A DNA stretch of 64,000 nucleotides from the NCBI GenBank assembly GCA_029569255.1, contig JAKQUO010000019.1, forward strand, positions 211,175 to 275,174. The letters are read 5' to 3'. Position numbers and translations under genes: made by a program. Origin of the DNA: Acidobacteriota bacterium. GTDB taxonomy: Bacteria > Acidobacteriota > Aminicenantia > Aminicenantales > Saccharicenantaceae. A model generated the notes under the pieces. The model was not told the origin of the DNA. It saw nothing but the letters and a program-made list of their open reading frames with translations, and made no database searches. Of the stretch, positions 1 through 8,566 are shown piece by piece (position 1 is the first letter of the stretch; each line of letters opens with the position of its first letter).

Positions 1-425
1 AGGTCCTGGTCGCCCTGACCCTTCTCGTCGTCTTCGGACTGGGGGTCGCGGCCGGGGTGCTCGGCGAGCGCTACACCGTCCACAAGAGGCTCCAGCGCAT
101 GGCGGCCGGCCGGCCTCACGCGCCCTCCCAGGAGGGCTGGGCCAAGGAGCTCGGCCTGACCGAGGAGCAGAAGGCCCAGATCCGGGAGGTCTTCAAGAGA
201 AACGAAGAGCGGATGAGGGCCTACCGGGCCGAGAGCTCGGCCCGGCTGAGCGAGATGCGCAAGAAGCTCTGGGACGAGACCAGCGCGGTCCTCACGCCGG
301 AGCAAAGGGCGAAGAACGAAGAGATGTTCCGCCGCATGGAAGAGCAGCGGAGGAGGGGATCGGAAAGGAACGCTTCACGCGACCGGAGAGGCAATGACCC
401 TCGCCCTCCGGGCCGCGAGCGATAA
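1..425 (+). CDS. Spy/CpxP-like periplasmic protein (5' partial)
   Basis: The open frame enters from the window edge (codons in phase from base 3) and stops at TAA 423-425. A hydrophobic N-terminal segment rich in V, L and G is a membrane anchor or signal. It is followed by a charged, helix-rich region with two LTxEQ-type motifs (LGLTEEQKAQI and LTPEQRAKNEEM), the mark of the Spy/CpxP/heavy-metal-resistance family of periplasmic chaperone-like sensors. The tail is very basic. It ends 14 bases before the exporter adaptor gene, so co-expression with the MacAB-type exporter is likely; this family often accompanies envelope-stress or efflux operons. The true start lies outside the window. Family call moderate; exact role unknown. 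Confidence 0.6.
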   Translation, partial: VLVALTLLVVFGLGVAAGVLGERYTVHKRLQRMAAGRPHAPSQEGWAKELGLTEEQKAQIREVFKRNEERMRAYRAESSARLSEMRKKLWDETSAVLTPEQRAKNEEMFRRMEEQRRRGSERNASRDRRGNDPRPPGRER

Positions 426-439
426 TAAGGAGAACCGTC

Positions 440-1834
440 ATGAAGAAGAGAGTCGTCTGGATCGCCGTGGCCGGGGTCGTCCTGGCCGGGGTCATTCTCG
501 GCCTGACCGTCTTCAAGGGCAACAAGAACGGCAAGGTCACGTATAGGACGGAAGCGGTCAGCAAGGGCGACATCGAGGCCCTGGTCGTCACGTCCGGGAC
601 CCTGAACCCCACCGAGACCGTCGACATCGGCGCCCAGGTCTCGGGCCGGATCGAGAAGCTCTACGCCGACTTCAACTCGGTCGTCACCCACGGCCAGATC
701 GTGGCCGAGCTCGACCAGGAGCCCCTGAGGCTCAAGATCCAGCAGAACGAGGCCAGCTACCAGAGCCGCGTCGCCGCGCTCGACCGCTCGAAGGTCCAGC
801 TGCAGACCACCGAGAAGGCCTTCGAACGGGCCAAGTCCCTCTTCGCCAAGGACCTCATCTCCATCCAGGAGATGGACGCGGCCGAGGCCAACTACCTCAA
901 CGCCAAGAGCGACCTCATCTCCTCGGAAGCCAGCCTGGCCCAGGCCAAGAGCTCGCTCGACCTGAGCCGCGTCGACCTGGGCTACTCGGTCATCAAGTCG
1001 CCCGTCGACGGCGTCGTCATCACCCGGAAGGTCAACGTCGGCCAGACGCTCCAGTCGAGCTACCAGGCCCCGGTCCTCTTCCAGGTCGCCACCGACCTGA
1101 CCAAGATGAAGGTCGAGTGCAGCGTCGACGAATCCGACATCGGCAAGGTCAAGGAAGGGCAGAAGGTCCGGTTCACGGTCGAGGCCTTTCCGAACGAGAA
1201 CTTCAACGGCATCGTCCAGCAGGTCCGCTACTCGCCCGAGACCGTCCAGAACGTCGTCACGTACACGACCGTCGTCAATGTCGAGAACCCCGCGAAGAAG
1301 CTCCTGCCCGGCATGACGGCCACCGTCTCGATCATCGTCGGCGAGGCCAAGAACGTCCTCCGCGTGCCCAACGGGGCCCTCCGCTTCACGCCCAACCTGA
1401 GCCCTGAAGAGCTCGCGGCGCTCCAGAAGGCGGCCATGGAGCAGATGATGTCCCAGGGGGGCGGTCCCCGTCCGGAGGGCGGCCAGGCGATGCCCCCGGC
1501 GGGCGGCCAGCCCGGCCCGACAGGGGGCGGCGCCCGTCCGGAAGGCGGACAGCGGCAGTTCAACCGCCAGGGCGGCGGCCAGCCCGGCTCGATGGCGGGC
1601 GGCGCCCGCCAGCAGGCCCCCCGCGTCTGGATGCAGGACAAGGACGGCAAGTGGAGCGTGAAGCTCGTCCGGACCGGCGTCTCGGACACGTCCTTCACCG
1701 AGATCACCCGCGGCGAGCTCAAAGAGGGCGACGTCGTCGTCATCGGAACGCTGACCGCGTCCAGCCAGCAGAGCGGCCCCGGCATGGGCGGGATGGGGAT
1801 GTTCATGGGCGGGCCTCCCGGCGGCCGCCGCTAG
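440..1834 (+). CDS. HlyD/MacA-type periplasmic adaptor of a tripartite exporter
   Basis: A 464-residue membrane-fusion protein. An N-terminal anchor (about residues 5-24) is followed by a biotinyl-lipoyl-like half (GAQVSGRIEKLYADFNS, 64-80), a coiled-coil hairpin (about 95-180) and the returning lipoyl half (VIKSPVDGVVITR, 184-196), then beta-barrel and membrane-proximal domains. It should bridge the inner-membrane ABC permease and the outer-membrane TolC channel. The SD AAGGAG lies at 427-432, just upstream of ATG 440. Residues about 338-393 form an unusual Gly/Pro/Gln low-complexity insert with near-repeats of RPEGGQ inside the membrane-proximal region. The ATPase, permease and TolC genes follow directly, so MacA-like function is well supported; the substrate is unknown. 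Confidence 0.92.
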   Translation: MKKRVVWIAVAGVVLAGVILGLTVFKGNKNGKVTYRTEAVSKGDIEALVVTSGTLNPTETVDIGAQVSGRIEKLYADFNSVVTHGQIVAELDQEPLRLKIQQNEASYQSRVAALDRSKVQLQTTEKAFERAKSLFAKDLISIQEMDAAEANYLNAKSDLISSEASLAQAKSSLDLSRVDLGYSVIKSPVDGVVITRKVNVGQTLQSSYQAPVLFQVATDLTKMKVECSVDESDIGKVKEGQKVRFTVEAFPNENFNGIVQQVRYSPETVQNVVTYTTVVNVENPAKKLLPGMTATVSIIVGEAKNVLRVPNGALRFTPNLSPEELAALQKAAMEQMMSQGGGPRPEGGQAMPPAGGQPGPTGGGARPEGGQRQFNRQGGGQPGSMAGGARQQAPRVWMQDKDGKWSVKLVRTGVSDTSFTEITRGELKEGDVVVIGTLTASSQQSGPGMGGMGMFMGGPPGGRR

Positions 1835-1860
1835 GCGCCGACGCGCGAGGGAGAACGGCC

Positions 1861-2550
1861 ATGCCCGGCAACGTCATCGAGCTGCGGAACCTGACCAAGA
1901 CCTACCACGTCGGCGAGACGGATGTCCACGCCCTGCGCGGCGTGTCCTACGCCATCGGCGACGGCGACTTCCTGGCCATCATGGGCCCGTCGGGCTCGGG
2001 CAAGTCGACCCTGATGAACATCCTCGGCTGCCTGGACCGGCCGACGTCCGGCGAGTATTACCTCGACGGCGAGGAGGTCTCCCGGTTCGACAAGAACAAG
2101 CTGGCCCGGGTCCGGAACAGGAAGATCGGCTTCGTCTTCCAGAGCTACAACCTCCTTTCCCGGACGACGGCCCTGGAGAACACGGAGCTGCCGCTTCTCT
2201 ATTCGACGGTCAACGGCAAGGACACGACCGAGCGGGCCCTGGCCGCGCTCGCGGCCGTCGGCCTCAAGGAGCGGGCCCACCACAAGACCAACCAGCTCTC
2301 GGGCGGCGAGCAGCAGCGGGTGGCCATCGCCCGGGCCCTGCTCAACGACCCGACCCTGATCCTGGCCGACGAGCCGACGGGCAACCTCGACAGCAAGACC
2401 TCCTCGGAGGTCATGAACATCTTCAAGTCCCTCAACGAGGACAAGGGCATGACCATCGTCATGGTCACCCACGAGCCCGACATCGCGGCCTGGGCCGGGA
2501 AACGGATCTACCTCAAGGACGGCCTCATCGTCCGGGAGGAGAAATCATGA
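1861..2550 (+). CDS. ABC transporter ATP-binding protein (MacB/LolD type)
   Basis: A 229-residue nucleotide-binding subunit. Walker A GPSGSGKST, the Q-loop region VFQSYNLL, the signature LSGGEQQR, Walker B LILADEPTG and the switch-region motif TIVMVTHEP are all present, in the spacing of the MacB/LolD/FtsE group. The frame is open further upstream to 1651, but that extension is out of family character and overlaps the adaptor gene; ATG 1861, preceded by GAGGGAGAAC, gives the standard N terminus (VIELRNLTKTY). The stop overlaps the permease start as ATGA. It powers the tripartite exporter with the neighbouring permease; unlike E. coli MacB, ATPase and permease are separate polypeptides here. 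Confidence 0.95.
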   Translation: MPGNVIELRNLTKTYHVGETDVHALRGVSYAIGDGDFLAIMGPSGSGKSTLMNILGCLDRPTSGEYYLDGEEVSRFDKNKLARVRNRKIGFVFQSYNLLSRTTALENTELPLLYSTVNGKDTTERALAALAAVGLKERAHHKTNQLSGGEQQRVAIARALLNDPTLILADEPTGNLDSKTSSEVMNIFKSLNEDKGMTIVMVTHEPDIAAWAGKRIYLKDGLIVREEKS

Positions 2551-3791
2551 TCAAGCGAGGCCTCAAGCACGGGCTGCAGACCCTTCGCATCGCCACCCGG
2601 GCCCTGGGCCGGAACAAGATGCGGTCGTTCCTGACGGCCCTGGGCATCATCATCGGCGTCGGGGCGGTCATCGCCATGGTCAGCATCGGCGAGGGCGCCA
2701 AGCGCGGCATCGAGGACCGCTTCGCCTCCATGGGCACGAACCTCCTCTTCGTCTCGCCGGGCAGCCAGAGCCAGCGCGGCGTCCGCGGCGGCTGGGGCAG
2801 CATGACCACGCTCAAGGAGGACGACGCTTACGCCATCCTGGCCGAGTGCCCGGCCGTTGAGTACATCTCGCCCTCCGTCAACGCCCGGGCCCAGACCGTC
2901 TACGGCAACAAGAACTGGAACACCTCGATCACGGGCACGGGCGAGCATTATCCCGAGGTCCGCAACTGGGAGGTCGAGTTCGGGTCCTACTTCGACGAGA
3001 CCATGGTCAAGGCGGCGGCCAAGGTCTGCGTCCTCGGCGCCGACGTCAAGACCAATCTGTTCGAGGGCGAGGACCCCATCGGCAAGGTCATCCGCATCAA
3101 GAAGATCCCGTTCAAGGTCCTGGGCGTCCTGAAGAAGCGCGGCGAGTCGGGCGGCTTCGGCAGCCGGGACGACATGATCACCATCCCCTACACCACGGCC
3201 ATGCGGCGGCTCCAGGGCGTCGACTACATCCAGTCGATCGACGTCCGGGCCGTCTCGGCCCAGGCCATGCCCATGGCCGTGGCCCAGATCCAGGAGGTCC
3301 TGCGCAACCGGCACCGCATCGCCCCCGGCGCGGAGGACGACTTCACCGTCCGCAACATGTCCGAGGTCGCCGAGACGGCGGCCGAGGCGACGCAGATGAT
3401 GACCGTCCTGCTCGGCAGCATCGCCGGCATCTCGCTCCTCGTCGGCGGCATCGGCATCATGAACATCATGCTCGTCTCGGTGACCGAGCGCATCCGCGAG
3501 ATCGGCCTGCGCATGGCCGTCGGGGCCCGGGAGGTCGACATCCTCCTCCAGTTCCTGACCGAGGCCATCGTCCTCAGCCTGATGGGCGGGCTCTTCGGCA
3601 TCGCCTTCGGGGTCGGGGCGTCCAAGGTCATCAAGAAGATCAAGATGTTCGCGAACTTCCGGACGGCCGTCTCGGCCGATTCCGTGGCGCTGGCCTTCTG
3701 CTTCGCCGCGGCCATCGGCATCTTCTTCGGCTTCTACCCGGCCCGCAAGGCCTCCCGCCTCGACCCGATCGAGGCCCTGAGATATGAATGA
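2547..3791 (+). CDS. MacB-type ABC transporter permease
   Basis: A 414-residue FtsX/MacB-family permease. TM1 is near residues 25-50 (SFLTALGIIIGVGAVIAM), followed by a large periplasmic MacB_PCD domain (about 55-270) and three C-terminal TM segments (about 285-305, 330-360, 375-400), ending in the typical YPARKASRLDPIEALRYE. Motif VSVTERIREIGLRMAVGA is the cytoplasmic coupling region. Translationally coupled to the ATPase by ATGA. Together with the adaptor and the TolC-like gene it makes a mechanotransmission-type exporter; substrates of the family include peptides, macrolides and siderophores, none of which can be chosen from sequence. Confidence 0.95.
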   Translation: MIKRGLKHGLQTLRIATRALGRNKMRSFLTALGIIIGVGAVIAMVSIGEGAKRGIEDRFASMGTNLLFVSPGSQSQRGVRGGWGSMTTLKEDDAYAILAECPAVEYISPSVNARAQTVYGNKNWNTSITGTGEHYPEVRNWEVEFGSYFDETMVKAAAKVCVLGADVKTNLFEGEDPIGKVIRIKKIPFKVLGVLKKRGESGGFGSRDDMITIPYTTAMRRLQGVDYIQSIDVRAVSAQAMPMAVAQIQEVLRNRHRIAPGAEDDFTVRNMSEVAETAAEATQMMTVLLGSIAGISLLVGGIGIMNIMLVSVTERIREIGLRMAVGAREVDILLQFLTEAIVLSLMGGLFGIAFGVGASKVIKKIKMFANFRTAVSADSVALAFCFAAAIGIFFGFYPARKASRLDPIEALRYE

Positions 3792-3843
3792 GCGCCGCCG
3801 GCCCCCCGCGGGGGGCCGCCGGCCGACGATAAGGAGCACGACC

Positions 3844-5421
3844 ATGACGAAGAAAACGTTCCTCGCTCTCATCGCCGCCGCGCTCGTCCTGGCCCCGGCC
3901 GCCGCGGCCCAGGCGCCGCAGGGGGCCCTGTCCCTGTCCCTCGAGGACTGCATCGTCAAGGCCCTCAAGGACAACCTGGGCGTGGCCATCCAGGTCCTCG
4001 GCCCGCAGGTCTCGGCCGAGAGCGTCAACGCGGCCCTGGAGAAGTACATCCCCTCGCTGAGCCTGAGCTACCAGTCGCGGAAGACCGAGAACGCGGCCTT
4101 CTCCTACCTCGACTCCCCGGGCGAAAGCTCGATCAACCGGACCCAGAACTACAACTTCATGTCGGCCAACCAGTCCCTGCCGACGGGCGGGACGCTGCGC
4201 CTCGACTTCACCGGCTACCGGACGACGACCAACCAGCGCGGCCGGACGATCGATCCCCGCTTCGGGACGACGCTGTCGTTCAACCTGTCCCAGCCCCTGC
4301 TCAAGAACTTCGGGCCCACGATCAGCCGCCGCGAGATCCTGGTGGCCAAGAACAACCTCGGCGTCTCCGAGGAGAACCTCCGCAACACCCTCATCAACAC
4401 GGTCTACAACGTCGAGAGCGCCTACTGGAACCTCGTCTACAGCATCGAGAGCCTCGAGGTCCGCAAGCAGTCGCTCCAGCTGGCCAAGGACCTGCTCGAG
4501 AAGAACCAGCGCTCAGTCGAGGTCGGCACCCTGGCCCCGATGGAGGTCCTGAGCGCCCAGGCCGAGGTGGCCACCCGCGAGGCCGACCTCATCCAGGCGG
4601 AGACCTCGATCAAGAGCAACGAGGACGCCCTCCGGCTCCTCCTCAACATCTCCGAGGCCGAGAGCCAGACGATCGCGTCGATCGAGCCCAAGGACAAGCC
4701 GACCTACGTCCCGCGGGAGGTCAACCTCGAGGAGGCCCTGGCCCTGGCCGTCCAGAACCGGCCCGACATCGAGATCTCGCGCATCGGCCTGGAGACGAAC
4801 AAGCTCAACCTGACCTACGCCAGGAACCAGGTCCTGCCCGACCTCAGCCTGTCGGCCTCCTATTCCAGCCCCGGCATCGACGGGACGCGGATCTTCTACG
4901 TCGGCAACCCCCTCGACAACATCGTCGACCACACCGTCCCCGGCGGCATCGACGGCGCGCTCAGGCAGTCCTTCAAGTTCACCTATCCCAACTGGAACCT
5001 CGGGCTGACCCTGAACCTCCCCCTGTCGAACGTCTTCGGCCGGGCCAACCTGGCCCAGGCCAAGCTGAGCCTGAGACGGACCATGCTCGAGATGGAGAAC
5101 CAGAAGGAGCAGATCTACATCGAGATCAAGAACGCCGTCCGGACCGTCGAGGCCAATTACAAGCGGATCCTGGCCTACACCACGGCCCGGGCGCTGGCGG
5201 AGCAGAAGCTGGCCGCCGAGGAGGAGAAGCGCCGGGTCGGCATGAGCACGAACTACATGGTCCTCTCCTACCAGCGCGACCTGGCCAACTCCCGCATCTC
5301 CGAGCTCAACGCCATCATCTCCTACAACGTCTCCCTCGCCTCGCTGGAGAAGGCGATGGGGACGAACCTGAAGTCGAAGAACATCAATCTGACCGATTAC
5401 GCCATCGGCTTGGACCGATAG
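3844..5421 (+). CDS. TolC-family outer-membrane channel
   Basis: A 525-residue outer-membrane efflux protein. The chosen ATG 3844 follows AAGGAG (3830-3835) and gives a clean signal peptide (TKKTFLALIAAALVLAPAAAAQA). The upstream in-frame ATG 3784 would overlap the permease gene and bury the signal peptide. Two repeated OEP halves are visible: coiled-coil helices with ALKDNLGVAIQ and ESAYWNLVYSIESLEVRKQSL, and again ALAVQNRPDIEISRIGLE and IEIKNAVRTVEANYKRI, each flanked by beta-strand segments with aromatic residues. This is the outer-membrane exit duct for the preceding adaptor/ATPase/permease. A GC hairpin follows the stop. Confidence 0.93.
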   Translation: MTKKTFLALIAAALVLAPAAAAQAPQGALSLSLEDCIVKALKDNLGVAIQVLGPQVSAESVNAALEKYIPSLSLSYQSRKTENAAFSYLDSPGESSINRTQNYNFMSANQSLPTGGTLRLDFTGYRTTTNQRGRTIDPRFGTTLSFNLSQPLLKNFGPTISRREILVAKNNLGVSEENLRNTLINTVYNVESAYWNLVYSIESLEVRKQSLQLAKDLLEKNQRSVEVGTLAPMEVLSAQAEVATREADLIQAETSIKSNEDALRLLLNISEAESQTIASIEPKDKPTYVPREVNLEEALALAVQNRPDIEISRIGLETNKLNLTYARNQVLPDLSLSASYSSPGIDGTRIFYVGNPLDNIVDHTVPGGIDGALRQSFKFTYPNWNLGLTLNLPLSNVFGRANLAQAKLSLRRTMLEMENQKEQIYIEIKNAVRTVEANYKRILAYTTARALAEQKLAAEEEKRRVGMSTNYMVLSYQRDLANSRISELNAIISYNVSLASLEKAMGTNLKSKNINLTDYAIGLDR

Positions 5422-5426
5422 TCCCG

Positions 5427-5444
5427 AGCCTCTTCGCGGAGGCT
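5427..5444 (+). terminator. Hairpin after the exporter operon
   Basis: AGCCTC pairs perfectly with GAGGCT around a six-base loop, five bases after the tolC-like stop. There is no T tract, so it is either a weak intrinsic terminator or an mRNA 3'-end stabiliser. The hfq promoter begins 30 bases further on, which fits a transcription unit boundary. Confidence 0.45.
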
Positions 5445-5475
5445 GTCCTGGGGCCGCGCGAGCCGGCCGGCCGGC

Positions 5476-5504
5476 TTGAATCGGGCGGCCGCGTGTGCTA
5501 TGCT
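5476..5504 (+). promoter_or_regulatory. hfq-pdxA promoter
   Basis: TTGAAT (5476-5481), a 17-base spacer, and TATGCT (5499-5504) with an extended TGC just before the -10. Transcription would start near 5511, leaving a leader of about 45 bases ahead of hfq that holds the hairpin at 5514-5531. Confidence 0.7.
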
Positions 5505-5513
5505 CGTGACAAA

Positions 5514-5531
5514 GGGTGGGTCGGCCCACCC
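5514..5531 (+). promoter_or_regulatory. Leader hairpin upstream of hfq
   Basis: GGGTGGG and CCCACCC form a perfect seven-base-pair stem with tetraloop TCGG, right at the predicted 5' end of the hfq mRNA. The SD-like GGGGAGAGG (about 5541-5549) lies downstream and stays free. It could stabilise the 5' end or be a regulatory stem; Hfq autoregulation through its leader is known in E. coli, but a link here is inference. Confidence 0.5.
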
Positions 5532-5554
5532 ACTCGGTCCGGGGAGAGGCTTCG

Positions 5555-5893
5555 ATGAACAGAAAGCTGATCCGTCCCAATCTCACCGAGATCAAGGACA
5601 GAATGAGCCAGGAGAAAGAGCGGGGCAAGGAAGCGGTCCGGAAGCGGATGCATCCGCCCACCGACACCTTCGCGGAGAGCTATTACTACCTCAAGCAGAT
5701 GAACAAGAAGACGCCGGTGGCCGTGGTCTACACGGACGGCGGGACGGTCGAGGGCATCATCGAGTGGTACGACCGCAACTGCATCAAGCTCAACCGCGAC
5801 AACGCCCCCAACCTGCTCATCTACAAGACCTCCATCCGCTGCATCTACAAGGTCGAGGACGCGCCCGGGGGAGGGTCTTCCGGCGCGAAATGA
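5555..5893 (+). CDS. hfq: Divergent Hfq-like RNA chaperone
   Basis: 112 residues from ATG 5555, preceded by GGGGAGAGG. Residues about 37-100 match the Hfq Sm fold: an N-terminal helix (TDTFAESYYYLKQM), Sm1 (VAVVYTDGGTVEGIIEWYD, 56-73) and Sm2 (LLIYKTSIRCIYK, 87-99) at the position of the canonical YKHAIS motif. Differences stand out: a basic 35-residue N-terminal extension, Thr instead of the conserved His in YKH, a Trp in Sm1, and a short Gly-rich tail. Hfq hexamers bind sRNAs and A- or U-rich mRNA; the altered YKH suggests a changed proximal uridine pocket. The stop overlaps the pdxA start (ATGA). Confidence 0.75.
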   Translation: MNRKLIRPNLTEIKDRMSQEKERGKEAVRKRMHPPTDTFAESYYYLKQMNKKTPVAVVYTDGGTVEGIIEWYDRNCIKLNRDNAPNLLIYKTSIRCIYKVEDAPGGGSSGAK

Positions 5894-6867
5894 CCGTCCC
5901 CAGGATCGGCCTCACCGCCGGCGATCCGGGGGGCATCGGGCCCGAGATCGTCGTCAAGACCCTGGCCCGGCCCGCCCTCCTGCCGCCCGCCGCCTATGTC
6001 CTCTTCGCCGACCCGGCCGTCATCGGGGCCGAGGAGGCGCGCCTCGGCCTCAGGCTCGGCCTGGCCGCCCTCCCCGCCGGGGCGCCGGCCGAGGCCGGGA
6101 GCTTCCTCGTCCCGGTCCCCGCGCCGTCCGGCCCGGTCGAAAGGGGCCGGGCGACGGCCGAAAACGGCGAATCGTCCTTCCGGGCCTTCGAGGCGGCGGT
6201 CGCAGAGGCCCGCGGCGGCTCGCTCGACGCGGTGGTCACGGCCCCGATCTCGAAGACGGCCTGGGCCCTGGCCGGGCGCCCCTTCCGGGGGCACACGGAC
6301 TATCTCGAGCGGCTCTATCCCGGCGCGGTCATGGCCTTCTGGTCCGAACGTCTCAAGGTGGCCCTGTTCAGCCACCACCGGCCCCTCCGCGAGGCCGTCG
6401 CGGCCGTCCGCGCGGACGGCCTCGCCGCCTTTTTCAAGGCCCTTCACCGGGCCCTGGCCCGCCTCCCCGGCGGGCCCTACCGGCTGCTCGCGGCCGGGCT
6501 CAACCCGCACGCCGGCGAGGACGGCGTCCTGGGGAGGGAGGAGACGGAGGAGATCGGGCCGGCCGTTCGCGCGGCGGCGGCGGAGGGAGTGCCCGTCAGC
6601 GGGCCCTACCCGCCCGACGTCGTCTTCTTGAAGGCCCTGGGAGCGAAGGACGCCGTGGCGGTCGCCCTCTACCACGACCAGGGGCTCATCGCCTTCAAGC
6701 TCGAGGCCTTCGCCTCGGGCGTCAACGTCACCCTGGGCCTTCCGTTCGTCCGGACCTCGCCCGACCACGGCACGGCCTTCGACATCGCCGGAAGCGGCCT
6801 GGCGGACCCCCGGAGCATGGGGGAGGCCGTCCGGCTGGCGGCGGCCTTCAGCGCGACCGGCTCTTGA
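5890..6867 (+). CDS. pdxA: 4-hydroxythreonine-4-phosphate dehydrogenase
   Basis: 325 residues. PdxA oxidises 4-phosphohydroxy-threonine in the DXP-dependent vitamin B6 pathway. Family motifs: GLTAGDPGGIGPEIVVK at the N terminus, VTAPISKTAW, the metal and substrate region GHTDYLERL, NPHAGEDG, the metal-binding YHDQGLIAFK, and the C-terminal TSPDHGTAFDIAG. ATG 5890 overlaps the hfq stop; the frame is open upstream to 5476 but that part is the other frame of hfq. Its last 20 bases overlap the 3' end of convergent smpB. The Gly/Ala-rich loop (about 70-85) is longer than usual but no key residue is missing. Confidence 0.95.
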   Translation: MTVPRIGLTAGDPGGIGPEIVVKTLARPALLPPAAYVLFADPAVIGAEEARLGLRLGLAALPAGAPAEAGSFLVPVPAPSGPVERGRATAENGESSFRAFEAAVAEARGGSLDAVVTAPISKTAWALAGRPFRGHTDYLERLYPGAVMAFWSERLKVALFSHHRPLREAVAAVRADGLAAFFKALHRALARLPGGPYRLLAAGLNPHAGEDGVLGREETEEIGPAVRAAAAEGVPVSGPYPPDVVFLKALGAKDAVAVALYHDQGLIAFKLEAFASGVNVTLGLPFVRTSPDHGTAFDIAGSGLADPRSMGEAVRLAAAFSATGS

Positions 6868-7300
6868 GCGCGGCCCGGATCTCCCGGTCCGCGTCCCTCT
6901 TCTTGATGGCCTCGCGCTTCTCGTGCGCGCGCTTGCCGCGGGCCAGGGCCAGCTCGATCTTGATCTTGCCCCGGTCGCCGATGAAGACGCGCGTCGGGAC
7001 GAGGGTCAGGCCCCGCTCCTGCGTCTTCCCGGCCAGGCGCTTGATCTCGCGGCGGTGGAGCAGGAGCTTGCGCTCCCGAAGCGGGTCGTGGTTGAAGATG
7101 TTGGCCGCCTCGTAGGGCCCGATGTGGCACTTGAGAAGGAAGACCTCGCCGGCCCGGACCTCGGCGTAGGACTCCTTGAGCGAGACGCGGCCGGCCCGGA
7201 CGGACTTCACCTCGCTTCCGACCAGGGCCAGGCCGGCCTCGAGCGTCTCCAGGACGATGTAGTCGTGGGAGACCGACTTGTTGACCGCGACGTTCTTCAT
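6848..7300 (-). CDS. smpB: SsrA-binding protein SmpB
   Basis: 150 residues with the oligonucleotide-binding core of SmpB: NKSVSHDYIVLETLEAGLAL, GSEVKSVRAGRVSLKESYAEV, the conserved HIGPYEAANIFNHDP and the basic C-terminal tail that enters the decoding centre. It partners tmRNA in trans-translation and rescues stalled ribosomes. The start ATG overlaps the stop of the CNNM/CBS gene (ATGA), so the pair is co-translated; the 3' end overlaps pdxA by 20 bases. No tmRNA gene is seen in the window. Confidence 0.96.
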   Translation of the reverse strand: MKNVAVNKSVSHDYIVLETLEAGLALVGSEVKSVRAGRVSLKESYAEVRAGEVFLLKCHIGPYEAANIFNHDPLRERKLLLHRREIKRLAGKTQERGLTLVPTRVFIGDRGKIKIELALARGKRAHEKREAIKKRDADREIRAALKSRSR

Positions 7301-8556
7301 GTCCCGTCCGGCGGGGCGATCTCGACGAGGGCGATGCGCCGCTTGCTCATCTTGTCCACGGTCAGGCGGAAGCCGCCGAACTCCAGGGCGTCCTTCTCGC
7401 GCGGCAGCCGGCCGAACTCGTAAAGGAAGAACCCGGCCAGGGTCGTATAGTCCGGCTTCTCAGGGATGCCCAGGGCGACGAGGGCGTTGACGTCCTTGAC
7501 CGGCGCGGCCCCGGCGACGAGGAAGCGGCCGCCGTCGAGAGGCGAATACCAGGCTTCGCTCTGGCCGTCGTGCTCGTCCTGGATCTCGCCGACGATCTCC
7601 TCGATGATGTCCTCGAGGGTCACCAGGCCGTCGACGTTGCCGAACTCGTCGACGACGAGGGCCATGTGCATGGCCCGCTCCTGCATCAGGAGGAGGACCT
7701 TCTCGAGCGAGGCGAGGTCGGGGACGAAGACCGGCTTGCGAAGGATGTCCTTGATATCAAACACCTTGTTATCAATCAGATAGCCGATGATGTCCTTGCT
7801 GGTGACGATGCCCTCGACGTTGTCGAGGCGGCCCCGGAAGACGGGATAGCGCGAGTAGCCCGTCGCGCGCATCATGGCCAGGACGGCCTCGCGGCCGGCG
7901 TCGATCTCGATGGCCTTGATCTCCGGGCGCGGGACCATGACCTCCTTGACCGGCCGCGAGCTGAAGTCGATCGCGCCCGAGACGATCCTCCGCCGCAGGG
8001 CCGACAGGCCCCGGGCCCCGGCATGCAGGGCGATCCGCAGCTCCTCCTCGTTCAGGGGCCTCAGCGAGCCGTCTTCCCGGGCCTTCGACGACGGCATGAG
8101 GAGGCCGGTCAGGAGCGAGAACAGCTTGACGAGGGGGGCCAGGATGAACATGGCCGCCCGGAGCGGGTAGGCGGCGGCCGTGGCCGTCCGGACGGCGTTG
8201 TGGGCGGCGAAGGTCTTGGGGTTGATCTCGCCGAAGACGAGGAGCAGCAGCGTCGTGGCGATCGTGGCGTAGACGACCGCCCGGCCCCGGTGCGCCTCCG
8301 GCAGGACGGCGACGAACATGGCCGTGGCGATGGAGGCCGCGGCGGCGTTGACGAGGGTGTTCCCGATGAGGATGGTCGCAAGAAAGTCGTTCGTCCGGGC
8401 CCGGATGCGGCGGGCCAGGGCGGCCGTCCGGGAGCCCGTCTTCTCCCGGTATTCGAGCGAATAGGGATTGGCGGCGATGTAGGCGGTCTCCGAGGAGGAG
8501 AAGAAAGCGCTCAGGACGAGGCAGAGGGCGAGCAGCAGGAACCCCGTGAGGAGCAT
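7297..8556 (-). CDS. CNNM (DUF21) and CBS domain membrane protein, CorC/HlyC family
   Basis: 419 residues: an N-terminal CNNM/DUF21 domain with about three to four TM segments (residues 3-25, 60-80, 90-110, 130-150), containing SSSETAY and FGEINPKTFA; a CBS pair (about 205-325, with VPRPEIKAIEID and YSRYPVFRGRLDNVEGI); and a C-terminal CorC/HlyC transporter-associated domain. Members are linked to Mg or Co transport or tolerance, although named hemolysins historically. The strip VDEFGNVDGLVTLEDIIEEI is a strong family hallmark. It lies between carD and smpB on the minus strand, ten bases from carD, probably one transcript. Confidence 0.9.
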   Translation of the reverse strand: MLLTGFLLLALCLVLSAFFSSSETAYIAANPYSLEYREKTGSRTAALARRIRARTNDFLATILIGNTLVNAAAASIATAMFVAVLPEAHRGRAVVYATIATTLLLLVFGEINPKTFAAHNAVRTATAAAYPLRAAMFILAPLVKLFSLLTGLLMPSSKAREDGSLRPLNEEELRIALHAGARGLSALRRRIVSGAIDFSSRPVKEVMVPRPEIKAIEIDAGREAVLAMMRATGYSRYPVFRGRLDNVEGIVTSKDIIGYLIDNKVFDIKDILRKPVFVPDLASLEKVLLLMQERAMHMALVVDEFGNVDGLVTLEDIIEEIVGEIQDEHDGQSEAWYSPLDGGRFLVAGAAPVKDVNALVALGIPEKPDYTTLAGFFLYEFGRLPREKDALEFGGFRLTVDKMSKRRIALVEIAPPDGT

Positions 8557-8566
8557 GGGCGTCCGA

